Shown: piece after piece, positions 37,925-47,493 of the stretch | Layout: each line of letters starts with the position of its first letter | How positions within the stretch are numbered: position 1 is the stretch's first letter | NCBI GenBank assembly: GCA_002070115.1 | Contig: MWCO01000011.1 | Location: 1-64,000, forward strand | From: Deltaproteobacteria bacterium ADurb.Bin207 | GTDB lineage: Bacteria; Myxococcota_A; Polyangia; Polyangiales; Polyangiaceae | DNA: 64,000 nt | Direction: 5' to 3' | Program-made: the position numbers and the translations under genes | The notes under the pieces: generated by a model | The model's database searches: none | What the model was told of the DNA's origin: nothing | Seen by the model: the letters and a program-made list of their open reading frames with translations, nothing else

Positions 37925-39850
37925 TCAATTGGACTCTTCGAACTCAGCATCAATGACATCCTGACGCTTCTTGGAGCCGTTGCTGTCGTCCGAAGAACCG
38001 TCAGACGCCGCACCCGCCGGGGCACCAGGGCCTTCCGCCCCCGCTTGTGGACCCGCCTGCTGGTACATCACCGAAGCAATGCGATGGGCCTCCTTCTCGA
38101 GTTTCTCGAGCGCTTCCTGCACCAACGCATCGTCCTGCTTCTCCACCGCTTGCTTCCCTTCCATGATGATGCCTTGAAGCGTCGCTACATCGCTGGACGG
38201 AAGCTTGTCCTTGTTTTCGTTCAGTGTTTTTTCGAGCTGGTAGCACATATTGTCGAGACGATTTCGGCGCTCGATTTCATCGCGACGACGTTTGTCGTCC
38301 GCTTCGTTGGCCGCGGCTTCGCTGACCATGTTTTGGATCTGGTCATCGCTGAGACCCGAGTTGGCCGTGATGGTGATGCGCTGGTCTTTGCCTGTCGCCA
38401 GGTCTTTCGCGGCGACGGACAGAATCCCGTTGGCGTCGATATCGAAGGTCACTTCGATCTTGGGAACACCACGAGGCGCGGGCATGATCCCCTCTAGATG
38501 GAAGCGCCCAAGCGTTCTATTGTAACGTGCTTCGGTCCGCTCACCCTGCAATACATGGATCTCCACGGAGGGCTGGTTGTCCGCGGCCGTCGAGAAAATC
38601 TCCTTCTTTTGCGTGGGGATCGTGGTGTTGCGCGGAATCATCACCGTCATCACCGCCCCAAGGGTCTCCACACCAAGCGAAAGAGGCGTCACATCGAGCA
38701 ACACCATGTCCTTGACGTCGCCCGATAGAACGCCAGCCTGGACAGCCGCGCCAATCGATACCACTTCGTCGGCGTTGACACCCTTATGCGGCTCTTTGCC
38801 GAAAAACTGCTTGACGGAGTCGTATACGAGAGGAACGCGCGTCGAACCACCCACGAGCACCACCTCGTCGATATCTTCTGCGCGTTTTTTGGCGTCCTCG
38901 AGCGCTTTGCGCACGGGCGTGAGCGTACGGTCCACCAAAGGACGAATCATTTGCTCGAATTTGGAGCGGGACAGCGTCGTCTGAAGATGCTTCGGACCCG
39001 ACGCATCCGCGGTCAAAAACGGCAGATTGATGGAAGTTTCCATCTTGGAAGACAGCTCGATCTTGGCCGTCTCCGCGGCGTCCTTCAGCCGTTGAATCAC
39101 CATCTTGTCTTTCGATACATCAATACCCGTTTCTTTTTTGAACTCATTGATGAGCCAATCCATCACCAGATTGTCGAGATCGTCACCACCAAGATGCGTG
39201 TCACCGTTGGTCGAAATGACCTGCACCACGTTATCACCCACCTCGAGGATCGAAATATCGAACGTGCCGCCACCAAAGTCGTACACCGCAATGATTTCGT
39301 CGGCTTTTCGATCGAGGCCATACGCCAAGGCAGCCGCCGTAGGCTCGTTGATGATGCGTTTGACCTCAAGCCCAGCTATCTTTCCCGCATCCTTGGTCGC
39401 TTGTCGCTGCGAGTCGTTGAAGTAAGCAGGCACCGTGATCACGGCTTCCGTCACGGGCTGCCCAAGGTAATCCTCAGCGGCTTTCTTCAGTTTTTGCAAC
39501 ACCTTGGCCGATACCTCGGGCGGCGCGAGCTTCTTGCCCCGCACCTCGAACCACGCATCCCCATTGGGACCTTGCGTGACTTTGAAGGGAACTCGCGAAC
39601 GCTCCTGCTCAACCTCCACATAGCGACGACCCACGAACCGCTTCGATGAATACACCGTGTTTTCCGGGTTGGTCACCGATTGACGTTTCGCAATCTGACC
39701 GACGAGAATCTCGCCCTTGTCGTCCCAGGCAACGACCGAAGGGGTCAGCCGTGAGCCTTCTTCGTTAACGATGACTTTCGCGTCTTTGCCTTCCATGACA
39801 GCAACGACGCTATTGGTGGTTCCCAGATCGATTCCGATGATCTTGCCCAT
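37925..39850 (-). CDS. dnaK: molecular chaperone DnaK (Hsp70)
   Basis: A 641-residue DnaK of standard length. N-terminal [41 protein letters not shown] and the linker [15 protein letters not shown] are all intact, followed by the substrate-binding domain and an acidic tail ([11 protein letters not shown]). It has GGAGG 8 bases before the ATG. No grpE or dnaJ is adjacent. RpoH is encoded 7 kb away. No CIRCE element or clear sigma-32 promoter was found in the 300 bases upstream. Confidence 0.97.
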   Translation of the reverse strand: MGKIIGIDLGTTNSVVAVMEGKDAKVIVNEEGSRLTPSVVAWDDKGEILVGQIAKRQSVTNPENTVYSSKRFVGRRYVEVEQERSRVPFKVTQGPNGDAWFEVRGKKLAPPEVSAKVLQKLKKAAEDYLGQPVTEAVITVPAYFNDSQRQATKDAGKIAGLEVKRIINEPTAAALAYGLDRKADEIIAVYDFGGGTFDISILEVGDNVVQVISTNGDTHLGGDDLDNLVMDWLINEFKKETGIDVSKDKMVIQRLKDAAETAKIELSSKMETSINLPFLTADASGPKHLQTTLSRSKFEQMIRPLVDRTLTPVRKALEDAKKRAEDIDEVVLVGGSTRVPLVYDSVKQFFGKEPHKGVNADEVVSIGAAVQAGVLSGDVKDMVLLDVTPLSLGVETLGAVMTVMIPRNTTIPTQKKEIFSTAADNQPSVEIHVLQGERTEARYNRTLGRFHLEGIMPAPRGVPKIEVTFDIDANGILSVAAKDLATGKDQRITITANSGLSDDQIQNMVSEAAANEADDKRRRDEIERRNRLDNMCYQLEKTLNENKDKLPSSDVATLQGIIMEGKQAVEKQDDALVQEALEKLEKEAHRIASVMYQQAGPQAGAEGPGAPAGAASDGSSDDSNGSKKRQDVIDAEFEESN

Positions 39851-40155
39851 GAATACTACCTCCCACGGATAATGAAGTTCGGACGGGACGGCCCCAAACG
39901 AAGTGGGAGTCGTTCGTTCCGTTGAGGAATGTGTATGTTTTTTCTTTGATTGCGCGGTGCCCTCGGGACTCGTGGCAGCCGCTGGACGAAAGTAACCACG
40001 GGCAAGCGAGCGTCAACCGCACAATGGTCCGAAGTGTGCAGGAGGCGAGAAAGCCTCTAGCCAAAGACTTGCACCTTGGTTTGGGAAAGCCTTGACAATT
40101 GAATCGCTATGGCTAAGGTCAGCGCCGCTTCGTTTCGCCACGAACATACCCCCTC
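39851..40155. other. intergenic region between dnaK and tRNA-Ala
   Basis: A 305-base gap with divergent promoters. It holds the dnaK leader and Shine-Dalgarno, and the tRNA promoter at 40093-40120. No gene is seen. Confidence 0.6.
40093..40120 (+). promoter_or_regulatory. promoter of tRNA-Ala
   Basis: TTGACA at 40093-40098 and TAAGGT at 40115-40120, spaced by 16 bases, lie about 35 bases upstream of the tRNA. This is a strong -35 with an acceptable -10. Confidence 0.7.
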
Positions 40156-40228
<73 letters not shown>

Positions 40229-40401
40229 CTGTTCATCGCCACCCGCCCGTGGCGATGTTCGTTTTGTGGTAACGCATCCCAGAAATAACCCTGCCCCCTT
40301 GACCCTGATCGAGCGTCAGACCACTTTTCCACACGCTCATGGTCAAACCCACGAAACCCATCCGAGAAAGCCGTCGTATCATTTCGACCGCCACCTTTCC
40401 C

Positions 40402-41061
40402 ATGCGGTTTGGAACCTCAGCCGCACTGTGGCTCGGATGCCTGCTGCTGCCCCTTGCCGCCATCGGGGAAGAAACCAGTAGCAGCAGCACCATCGAGGCC
40501 GTCGACTTGCCCGCATCCACCGAGGTTCGAGGCGGATTCACCCTCGGAGTCACCGCCGGACCCGCTCTCGGTGCAGCCTCCGGAAACCCAAGCGGCAAGT
40601 CAGAGCGCGATGACCCTTCCCTCGAACGAACGACCGATCTCGGATTCGGCTATCGAGTGACCCCGTTTCTCGCAGGAACACTGACCGATTGGTTCAGCGT
40701 CGGACTCGGTGTCTCTTTTGGAAACCTGTCCGACGGAGAATACCAAAGCCCGCTGACGACATTCGTGTTTCGCCTCGAAGCATTTCCACTGTTCGGGTGG
40801 GGCGGCATCTACCGCAACTTCGGGATGTCCGCGGAATTCGGTGCCGGCCGTTCGACCCTGCAAGACAAAAATGAAAACCGACAAGTCGCTGATTCAGGAG
40901 CGCTTTCCGCCTTGGGACTCGGTGTTTTTTGGGAGGTTTTTCACACTCCTCCGATGGCTGTCGCGCCTTATGTCGGTGTGCAGCACAACGTGAGCCGATG
41001 GTACGATCGAAATGATGTCGTGGGAGGACTGCGAATCGTGCTTTATGGCAGTCAGCTCTGA
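40402..41061 (+). CDS. small outer-membrane barrel-like protein
   Basis: A 219-residue exported protein (an earlier in-frame ATG at 40339 is possible but gives an overlong N-terminus). The signal peptide ends near LAAIG-EE. The body has alternating beta segments (GFTLGVTAGPALGAAS, FSVGLGVSFGNLSD, GLGVFWEVFH) ending near a Leu. It looks like an eight-stranded barrel of unknown role. It is convergent with rex, 8 bases between stops. Confidence 0.6.
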   Translation: MRFGTSAALWLGCLLLPLAAIGEETSSSSTIEAVDLPASTEVRGGFTLGVTAGPALGAASGNPSGKSERDDPSLERTTDLGFGYRVTPFLAGTLTDWFSVGLGVSFGNLSDGEYQSPLTTFVFRLEAFPLFGWGGIYRNFGMSAEFGAGRSTLQDKNENRQVADSGALSALGLGVFWEVFHTPPMAVAPYVGVQHNVSRWYDRNDVVGGLRIVLYGSQL

Positions 41062-41069
41062 AAACCCAT

Positions 41070-41765
41070 TCAGACGAATTTCATTTCTGACTCATCGAGA
41101 TAGCGGGAAAGACGACCGACACTCTCGGCCAAGTGCTCGTTGAGCACACGAACCCCCGTGGGAATCTGAGGCCGAATCGGCGCGAAGTTCCAAATCACAC
41201 GGATGCCCGCTGCCGCCATCCGGTCGATGACCGCCTGCGCCGCATCCGCGGGAACCGTCACCACACCGAGCTTGGCACCACATTGCTGGATGCGGTCCTC
41301 GAGCGCATGCATCGGATCCACCGAATGTCTGCCAATCGTTCCACCCACTTTCTGTTGATCCGTATCGAATACCGCTTCGAGATGGACACCATGGCGCTCG
41401 AGAGTGCCCGAACGCACGAGAGCCGAACCCATGTTGCCCACGCCGACAAGGACAGCGGCGCGCTGAGTCTGCTCGTGAACGTGTCGCTCGAGAGCGGCAA
41501 GGACTTCGGCAACAGGGTAGCCGACATGAGGTTTTCCAATGATACCAAGGCTGGCCATATCCTTTCGGACCAGGGTGCCATCGACGTGGAGTTCACGTCC
41601 GCACGAATCTGATGAAACGTAGGATTTCCCGTTTTTCTGAGCGTTATCGAGAATTTCCCGATAACGGGCTAGCCGTCCGGCCAACGCACGAGATAGTTTT
41701 CGTGCTGGTCGAGTCGGCGATTCAGGGGTTGTGGGGTGCTGTGTGTCATGGAGCGTCTCAGTCAT
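41070..41765 (-). CDS. rex: redox-sensing transcriptional repressor Rex
   Basis: A 231-residue Rex. The N-terminal winged helix (SRALAGRLARYREILDNA, SSDSCGRELHVDGTLVRKDM) is followed by the NADH-binding Rossmann fold (AAVLVGVGNMGSALV). Rex senses the NADH/NAD+ ratio and leaves DNA when NADH is high. ATG 41765 has GGAGG 5 bases upstream; an in-frame TTG just before it is less likely. A long upstream region with repeated inverted motifs (41798-42095) is the probable control region. Confidence 0.93.
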   Translation of the reverse strand: MTETLHDTQHPTTPESPTRPARKLSRALAGRLARYREILDNAQKNGKSYVSSDSCGRELHVDGTLVRKDMASLGIIGKPHVGYPVAEVLAALERHVHEQTQRAAVLVGVGNMGSALVRSGTLERHGVHLEAVFDTDQQKVGGTIGRHSVDPMHALEDRIQQCGAKLGVVTVPADAAQAVIDRMAAAGIRVIWNFAPIRPQIPTGVRVLNEHLAESVGRLSRYLDESEMKFV

Positions 41766-41797
41766 CAAGGCCTCCGGTTCCGCGGTTCATTATCCCC

Positions 41798-42095
41798 TCG
41801 TCACGAATCCGCTTTCCAAGGAACCTTAGTGCCGTTTCGAGACGGATCAAGCAATTGCGACATGCCCCCCGCGTTCGTCACGAAATACTCCCGCACCATA
41901 GGCAAGTTATTGAATTTACACGATATTTCGTGTAGCAAAAACCATCACGAACCCGCTTCACGATTTCGTGAACCTGACCCCACCGCGCATCAATTGGATG
42001 GATTCGCACTTCGACAACAACGGATCAATGCAGGCAAAGCGCTCGATACAAGCTTCGATACAAGGGTTTTGTCACGAAAAAAAGTGGCGTGAACG
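41798..42095. promoter_or_regulatory. cluster of CACGA/TCGTG inverted motifs upstream of rex
   Basis: In the 378-base gap before rex, TCACGAA-type elements occur at 41801-41807, 41874-41884 (TTCGTCACGAA), 41917-41934 (TACACGATATTTCGTGTA), 41945-41951, 41957-41972 (TTCACGATTTCGTGAA) and 42072-42078, plus a near match GCGTGAA at 42088-42094. Two are perfect inverted repeats with 4- and 2-base centres. No gene is present in the gap. The Rex consensus in other bacteria is TTGTGAA-N-TTCACAA; one half-site here differs from it by one base, but the arm order is reversed. The binding protein could be Rex itself or another regulator. Confidence 0.55.
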
Positions 42096-42143
42096 TCGCG
42101 AATTGCAGTTCCTCATTCGCACCCGCGAACACTGAATCCCGCT

Positions 42144-42980
42144 TCACTTACACACGTTCGACACACAATCCTTCCCACCAGGACAGTCTTGCTTCTTCGT
42201 ACATTCAGGCGCTGCCTCCGCCTGGCTCATGCATATCTTATCCTTACAAACCGGAATCCGAGCATCAATGAGCTTACACGACATATCATCCGTACACGGA
42301 TAGCGGCAATATCCCTCCACGCAAGCTTGATTCTCACCGCAAACCGAAGGGTCCTTCGCACATGGCCTGACAGGTTGCGGGTCCGCAATGCAGGTGCCCG
42401 TAGGCGCATGGCAAACCTCGCCCGATGCGCATTCCGCAGTAGTTTCGCAGGTTCCTCGACATACCCCCTCCACACATACGAGCCCCCCGGGGCACGGACT
42501 TGCACCACCACATCCTGCCGTACTCGAGTCGATCTCGCATACACCAATGGCGTTACAACTATACCCATCCGGACATGGCACTAACGTGTCGCACCCAACC
42601 ACGCATCTTCCGTTGACACAGATGCGCGACGCTCCACATTCGGAGCTGAACTCACACGGCACCAAACACACACCGTCGAGACAAGTATATCCTTCGTCGC
42701 AATCGCTCTGCCCACCACAGGGACAAAGGGCCGTCGAAGGATCGCAGAAGGGGGGGGACTGGACATCCGGCTCAGGACTCCCCGAATCCACCGCTCCCCC
42801 CGCCGTCCCTCCGGAACCCGTCACCGACGGTGACGCGGGACGACAGCCATAAGCATCGCAAATGCGACACCCTGCCTCATCACAAATCATCTCCTCGTGA
42901 TTGCTTCCACAGCCTCCCAGGCCTCCACCAAGGAAAGCACTCACAACCATTACCGAACCAATCACTATCCACCGAGGCAT
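42144..42980 (-). CDS. Cys-rich lipoprotein with repeated Cys modules
   Basis: A 278-residue surface protein. ATG 42980 has AAGGAGG 5 bases upstream and opens a lipobox GGLGGCGS. After a Gly/Pro linker come at least five Cys-rich modules (CDEGYTCLDGVC, CVNGRCVVGC, CPGGLVCVEGVC, CGENQACVEGYC, CPGGKDCVSNVC). Such modules are shared with the secreted protease above and are common in myxobacterial surface proteins. They may form disulfide-stabilised stalks. Function unknown. Confidence 0.8.
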   Translation of the reverse strand: MPRWIVIGSVMVVSAFLGGGLGGCGSNHEEMICDEAGCRICDAYGCRPASPSVTGSGGTAGGAVDSGSPEPDVQSPPFCDPSTALCPCGGQSDCDEGYTCLDGVCLVPCEFSSECGASRICVNGRCVVGCDTLVPCPDGYSCNAIGVCEIDSSTAGCGGASPCPGGLVCVEGVCRGTCETTAECASGEVCHAPTGTCIADPQPVRPCAKDPSVCGENQACVEGYCRYPCTDDMSCKLIDARIPVCKDKICMSQAEAAPECTKKQDCPGGKDCVSNVCK

Positions 42981-43205
42981 TCGAACCTCCTTGGGGCACG
43001 CCCGTCCACCACTCTCCAAAGGACATGCCAAATAGGCGGTTTCCATTTCCTGACAGATTCTATCGTGCAGCGCCACTCCCCCCACCCCCACCTGTGAACA
43101 TCCCTGCTCATAGATTGTAATCTCTCATTCACACCGAGCGCCAACCTCCAAAACAGACCTTGCCGTCGCTTGACCGGTAGCCCCACGAAGGCTAGGGGTC
43201 CGAGC

Positions 43206-43790
43206 ATGATCTGCAAACGCCTACGCCTCACCCTCAGCCTCGCCGCTTTCTCCATCTTGCTGCTGACAGCTCCCTTGGCCGCCGCACAAATGAAGATCGC
43301 CGTCGTCGACATGCAACGCGCCGTCATGGAAACCGAAGACGGCCTGCGCGCCCAAGCAACCCTCAAAAAGCTCTTCGACCGACGACAACAAGAACTCGAT
43401 GCTCGACAAGATGAACTGAAACGGTCCCGCGACGATATCGAAAAACAAGCCAAAGTCCTGTCGAAAGAAGCCCTCGAACGTCGCATGGCCGAGTGGCAGC
43501 AGAGCATGGCGGAACTGCAAAACGTATTCATGGAGTTCAACAAGGAGCTTCAAAAAGAGCAGAATAAGATGACGCAACCCATCCTCAACCGGGTGGTCAG
43601 CGTGTTGCGCCAGCTCGCCGCTCAAGATGGCTACGATGCCATCCTCGAACGCAATGCCGTCCCTTACGTTCGAACGGATCTCGATATCACCGACCGAGTC
43701 ATCCAACGATACAATACCGGGGGAGCCGCCCCTGCCACCTCCACACCGTCAACCCCCACGCCAGCCCCAGCTCCCACTGGCTCTCACTGA
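43206..43790 (+). CDS. skp: periplasmic chaperone Skp/OmpH-like
   Basis: A 194-residue OmpH-family protein with signal peptide (LAAAQ-MK), a beta start KIAVVDMQRAV, a long coiled-coil (about 60-130) and a conserved end ILERNAVPYV. The Ala/Pro/Thr tail is extra. It escorts outer-membrane proteins. It is the first gene of the run skp-lpxD-fabZ-lpxA. BamA, often just upstream, is not present. Confidence 0.88.
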   Translation: MICKRLRLTLSLAAFSILLLTAPLAAAQMKIAVVDMQRAVMETEDGLRAQATLKKLFDRRQQELDARQDELKRSRDDIEKQAKVLSKEALERRMAEWQQSMAELQNVFMEFNKELQKEQNKMTQPILNRVVSVLRQLAAQDGYDAILERNAVPYVRTDLDITDRVIQRYNTGGAAPATSTPSTPTPAPAPTGSH

Positions 43791-43800
43791 CCGCCAGGTC

Positions 43801-44757
43801 ATGACACCCCCACGCGATCCGCATGGGATCGGAGTCAGCTTTCCCTGCGCGCGGTCCCTGGCTCAATTGGCATGCGATTTTGGAGGCGACACCACACAAC
43901 CGCATGTCCTCGTGGATAATGTCGCCGCACCGAAATACGCCAACCATCGCTCGCTCGTTCCCATCTTCCGCGCAAGCGCCCTAAAAAATCTGCGCGATGC
44001 CGCCGCGGTACTCGTGTCCCCTGAACTTGTCGACAAAGCCCACGGCTACGCTCCTTGGAGACACCCGTTTGCCCAATTCGCCCTGGCCCACCTGCTCACG
44101 ACACTGGCCCCGCAGCGCCATCCGCCCACGCGTAGCCCCCATGCCATCATCGAAAATGGCGTCGCTTTGGGAAAGGACGTCACCATCGGCCACGGGGCCG
44201 TCATCCTCGCTGGCGCCGTGCTCGGCGACGCCTGCATCATCGAACCCAGAGCCGTAATTTATGGCTCCGTTCGTCTCGGACAACGCGTGCTCATCGGCGC
44301 TGGTGCCGTCATCGGAAGACCTGGATTCGGCTGGGCCTCAGGCCCAGATAGGCAACGAATCCGTATGCCACAACTCGGGGGCGTCGAAATCGAAGACGAT
44401 GTCGAGGTCGGACCTCTGGCTACCGTCGATGCGGGCACCCTCAAACCCACACGCCTCCGCAAAGGATGCAAGCTCGACGCCCACGTTCACGTCGGCCATA
44501 ATGTGGAGGTTGGACAATACACCTTGGTGGCAGCACAAAGCGGTTTCGCGGGCTCCGCGACCATTGGAAACCATGTGCTCATCGGCGGGCAAGTGGGTGT
44601 CGCCGATCATGTCACGGTTGGTGATTGCACAAAAATTGCCGGGAAATCGGGTGTCATTGGTCCCATCCCCGCCCAAAGCGTCGTGGCTGGATACCCGGCT
44701 GTCAGTCGTTTACGCTGGCTCCGCGCTGTCGCAACATTGATGCGAGGTCGTTCATGA
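43801..44757 (+). CDS. lpxD: UDP-3-O-acyl-glucosamine N-acyltransferase
   Basis: A 318-residue LpxD of lipid A synthesis. It adds the second acyl chain to UDP-3-O-acylglucosamine. The left-handed beta-helix shows hexapeptide repeats (ENGVALGKDVTIGHGAVILAG) and the active-site His region HVHVGHNVEVG; the C-terminus has GYPAVSRLRWLR. It begins 10 bases after skp and overlaps fabZ by 4. Confidence 0.93.
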   Translation: MTPPRDPHGIGVSFPCARSLAQLACDFGGDTTQPHVLVDNVAAPKYANHRSLVPIFRASALKNLRDAAAVLVSPELVDKAHGYAPWRHPFAQFALAHLLTTLAPQRHPPTRSPHAIIENGVALGKDVTIGHGAVILAGAVLGDACIIEPRAVIYGSVRLGQRVLIGAGAVIGRPGFGWASGPDRQRIRMPQLGGVEIEDDVEVGPLATVDAGTLKPTRLRKGCKLDAHVHVGHNVEVGQYTLVAAQSGFAGSATIGNHVLIGGQVGVADHVTVGDCTKIAGKSGVIGPIPAQSVVAGYPAVSRLRWLRAVATLMRGRS

Positions 44758-45218
44758 AAACCAAAGCCCCGTCGGCGCAACTCGACATCCATCAAATCCT
44801 TCAGCTATTGCCGCACCGCTTCCCGTTCGTCATGGTCGACCGCGTCGATGAGGTCATTGCCGGCAAAAGCATCCGCGGCCACAAATGCATTGCCTATAAT
44901 GAACCCTGGTTTCAAGGACACTTTCCTCAGCGTCCCATCATGCCGGGCGTGCTCATTCTCGAATGCCTCGCCCAAATCGGTGCCATCCTCGCTTACGCTT
45001 CCGCACCCTTCGACCCAACCACCAACTTGATGTTCTTCCTCGGGATCGACAAAGTAAAATTCCGCCATACCGTCGTCCCAGGCGACCGCCTCGACCTGTC
45101 TTGCCACGTGCTGCACCAACGCTCCAATGCCTGGAAGCTCAACGGCGAAGCCAGCGTCGATGGCACCCTTTGCGCCCAAGGAGAACTACTCGCAACCATC
45201 GTCGACCGCGCGCCCTGA
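44754..45218 (+). CDS. fabZ: (3R)-hydroxyacyl-ACP dehydratase FabZ
   Basis: A 154-residue hot-dog-fold dehydratase. Catalytic His lies in LLPHRFPFVMVDRV and Glu in FQGHFPQRPIMPGVLILE. It provides unsaturated intermediates for fatty acid chains and competes with LpxA/LpxD for hydroxyacyl-ACP. It overlaps lpxD by ATGA and lpxA by one base. Confidence 0.95.
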   Translation: MKTKAPSAQLDIHQILQLLPHRFPFVMVDRVDEVIAGKSIRGHKCIAYNEPWFQGHFPQRPIMPGVLILECLAQIGAILAYASAPFDPTTNLMFFLGIDKVKFRHTVVPGDRLDLSCHVLHQRSNAWKLNGEASVDGTLCAQGELLATIVDRAP

Positions 45219-46063
45219 TGCCCGATATCCACCCCACCGCTGTCATTCACCCCTCCGCAAGACTCCACCCAGGCGTCTCCATCGGACCCCTATGCGTCGT
45301 CGGTCCCCACGTCGAAATCGGCCCCGACTCGAAACTCATCGCACATGTCGTCATCCAAGGACCCACACGCATGGGCGCCCGCAATACCATCCACCCCTTC
45401 GCCGCCCTGGGGGGAGACCCGCAACATCGCGATTTTGCAGGTGAATTTACGTTTTTAGAGATCGGTGACGATAACACCATCCGAGAACACGTCACCATGC
45501 ATCGAGGCACCAAAGTCGGAGGAGGAACCACGCGCGTGGGGTCTCGATGCCTGTTCATGGCTGGAGTTCATATCGCTCATGATGCCCAGGTGGGCGATCA
45601 TGTCACGCTCACCAATGCAACACTTCTTGGAGGCCATGTGCGTATCGACCCTTGGGCCGTTTCGGCAGGTCATGTCGCCGTAGCACCCTTCACTCGCATC
45701 GGACAATCCGCATTTCTCGCGGGCAACGCGATGGTAGAAAAAGATGTTCCCCCCTTTGTCATCGCCGCGGGAGATCGAGCAACACTCCGCGCGATCAATC
45801 GTGTGGGACTTCGACGCCGTGAGCTACCGGAGGCATCGATTCGTGCCATCGATCACGCTTTTCGCAAGTTTTTCCCACGGGAAGGCAAAAGAATGGACCC
45901 AAACGATCCACAAGCCTTATCGATGGGCCACGATCCCCTCGTTCAACTCTTCATCGAGTTTTTACGCACACCAAGCCGTCAGGGCATCGCAACTCGCCAT
46001 CGTAACAAAACGCGATCGCAACAAGCACGCATCGATACCCAAAAACCGATCACTCACGATTAG
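45218..46063 (+). CDS. lpxA: UDP-N-acetylglucosamine acyltransferase
   Basis: A 281-residue LpxA, first step of lipid A synthesis. It has hexapeptide repeats (HPTAVIHPSARLHPGVSIG), GGDPQHRDF, REHVTMHRGT and catalytic His in FMAGVHIAHDA, plus the C-terminal RAINRVGLRRRELPEASI. It is about 20 residues longer than usual, with a charged C-terminal tail. It is convergent with a lipoprotein gene, with a 14-base overlap. lpxB is not adjacent. Confidence 0.93.
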   Translation: MPDIHPTAVIHPSARLHPGVSIGPLCVVGPHVEIGPDSKLIAHVVIQGPTRMGARNTIHPFAALGGDPQHRDFAGEFTFLEIGDDNTIREHVTMHRGTKVGGGTTRVGSRCLFMAGVHIAHDAQVGDHVTLTNATLLGGHVRIDPWAVSAGHVAVAPFTRIGQSAFLAGNAMVEKDVPPFVIAAGDRATLRAINRVGLRRRELPEASIRAIDHAFRKFFPREGKRMDPNDPQALSMGHDPLVQLFIEFLRTPSRQGIATRHRNKTRSQQARIDTQKPITHD

Positions 46064-46691
46064 GAACTTGCACTCTTTCCAAGGGACCTTTGCCAGGCAA
46101 CCGCGACAAGACAATCGTACTTTCCGCAATCTTCGTCCCCAGATTCAGTCTATCGCCAAGCTCAGGACCCGCTCCGGTCGCCGTGAAGACCATCGCAAGG
46201 CAACGTTTGGCTTCCACGCCAAAGACAAGCACATACCCTTCTGCCGTCCCACGACTACGGTCAGCTTCCTTGATGCCAACCACGACACGAGAGACAAACC
46301 CCGGAGCAAACCATTCCGAAGACTCGAAAGTATCGATGACCGATCCTTGCACGACAGCGGGCAAATCGGGAGCATAGGAGCGAGCTTCTTGTTCACATCG
46401 ATCCAGACTCATCGCTTTCGCCGCCACCCACGTCCGGGCACGAACACGACATTGGGTGGGTGTATGCACGGCATCGAGCCACTGTGACGAATGATCGTCG
46501 ATTCGCCAAAGCTTGCCTTGAGGCAAAGGAATCGAAAGGCTTTGTCGCTCGGAACGGAATCGACCCCAATCCGTATCCGAAAGGCTTGGAGGCTGTGGCG
46601 ACGGGGCCGGAGTGACAGCAGGCGGCGTCTGCGAAGAACAAGCGATGGAGGCAAAAACGAAAACAAAGGATCGAAGCGGGGTGAGCTTCAT
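46050..46691 (-). CDS. lipoprotein of unknown function
   Basis: A 213-residue lipoprotein (lipobox FASIAC). ATG 46691 has GAGG 6 bases upstream. After a Pro-rich linker comes an alpha/beta domain (FRSERQSLSIPLPQGKLW, SQWLDAVHTPTQCRVRART, VVVGIKEADRSRGTAEGYVLVFG) that I do not recognise beyond a general look of small myxobacterial lipoproteins. It overlaps the end of the Smr-like gene by 4 bases. Confidence 0.65.
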   Translation of the reverse strand: MKLTPLRSFVFVFASIACSSQTPPAVTPAPSPQPPSLSDTDWGRFRSERQSLSIPLPQGKLWRIDDHSSQWLDAVHTPTQCRVRARTWVAAKAMSLDRCEQEARSYAPDLPAVVQGSVIDTFESSEWFAPGFVSRVVVGIKEADRSRGTAEGYVLVFGVEAKRCLAMVFTATGAGPELGDRLNLGTKIAESTIVLSRLPGKGPLERVQVPNRE

Positions 46692-47443
46692 CTCATACCT
46701 CGATGGGATTCCGCGCCGTTGGCGAGAAGGACACATAAGGCGTTCTCCCCACCCCATTCGGGAGGTGCAGAAAGAAAGGCGGCCACGTGTTTGGCGGCAT
46801 CACCTTCACTCAACCATGCGGCAATCTCACCACGCAACACGGAGTGACCGCTACGACCGAAGTGAATGATCACCACGGTATCTCCTCGAATACGACGTTC
46901 ACGAACGAAGTTCTCGAGGCTCGATCGAGCTTGTTGCGCCGCTACGTCCCCCAAGTCCAACGAGGCATCCACCGGAAGACTACCTTCCCGCATGCGACGG
47001 ATCATGCCACCGTCAGTTCCTCGTCGTCGGCCCTCGACCCGTCGCCCGTCATCGATGACTTCGAAACGGCTGCCATCCTGCACGAGGGCATGGAGTTGTC
47101 GAAGCGCTTGTTGATCGGCAAGCTCGCGTTCTTTGGCGAAAGATTGAGCGCGTTTCGCAAAACTCGATTCGACGTCCGTCTGGGTTTTGGAGACGCGCGA
47201 GGCTTTTGTCGCATCGAGAGGTTGCACGCCAGCCATGAATCGCTCGAAGGTCATGACATCTTCCGGTTCCGGAGATGGCATGACCCGTTGCGATTTTTTT
47301 GCGGCTTGTACGGGTGCGGTCGGCTCGATTTCGCTTCGCGGGCCGCCAGACGAAAGGCCGGAAAATGGACGGAAGAACGGTGGCTCGACCTTTGCGGATG
47401 GCTTGGCCTCGGATTTTTTCTTGCGCTTGTTTTTTGCGCCCAT
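46688..47443 (-). CDS. Smr-domain-like protein with altered motifs
   Basis: A 251-residue protein. The basic N-terminus (KNKRKKKSE) is followed by a charged linker and a C-terminal Smr-like domain: SLDLGDVAAQQARSSLENFV, VVIIHFGRSGHSVLRGEIAAWL, and PPEWGGENALCVLL. In Smr nucleases the first motif reads LDLHG and the second HGxG; here the LDLHG His is replaced and the second is HFGRSG. It may therefore have lost nuclease activity. Its end couples to the downstream lipoprotein gene. Confidence 0.72.
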   Translation of the reverse strand: MGAKNKRKKKSEAKPSAKVEPPFFRPFSGLSSGGPRSEIEPTAPVQAAKKSQRVMPSPEPEDVMTFERFMAGVQPLDATKASRVSKTQTDVESSFAKRAQSFAKERELADQQALRQLHALVQDGSRFEVIDDGRRVEGRRRGTDGGMIRRMREGSLPVDASLDLGDVAAQQARSSLENFVRERRIRGDTVVIIHFGRSGHSVLRGEIAAWLSEGDAAKHVAAFLSAPPEWGGENALCVLLANGAESHRGMR

Positions 47444-47493
47444 CGTTCCTCTTGCAATCGCGACAAGACAGGGAAATCAACGAAGGTATGGGC

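Noticed and set aside
39851-40020. CIRCE or sigma-32 promoter before dnaK
   Set aside because: No matching inverted repeat or -35/-10 pair was found by eye.
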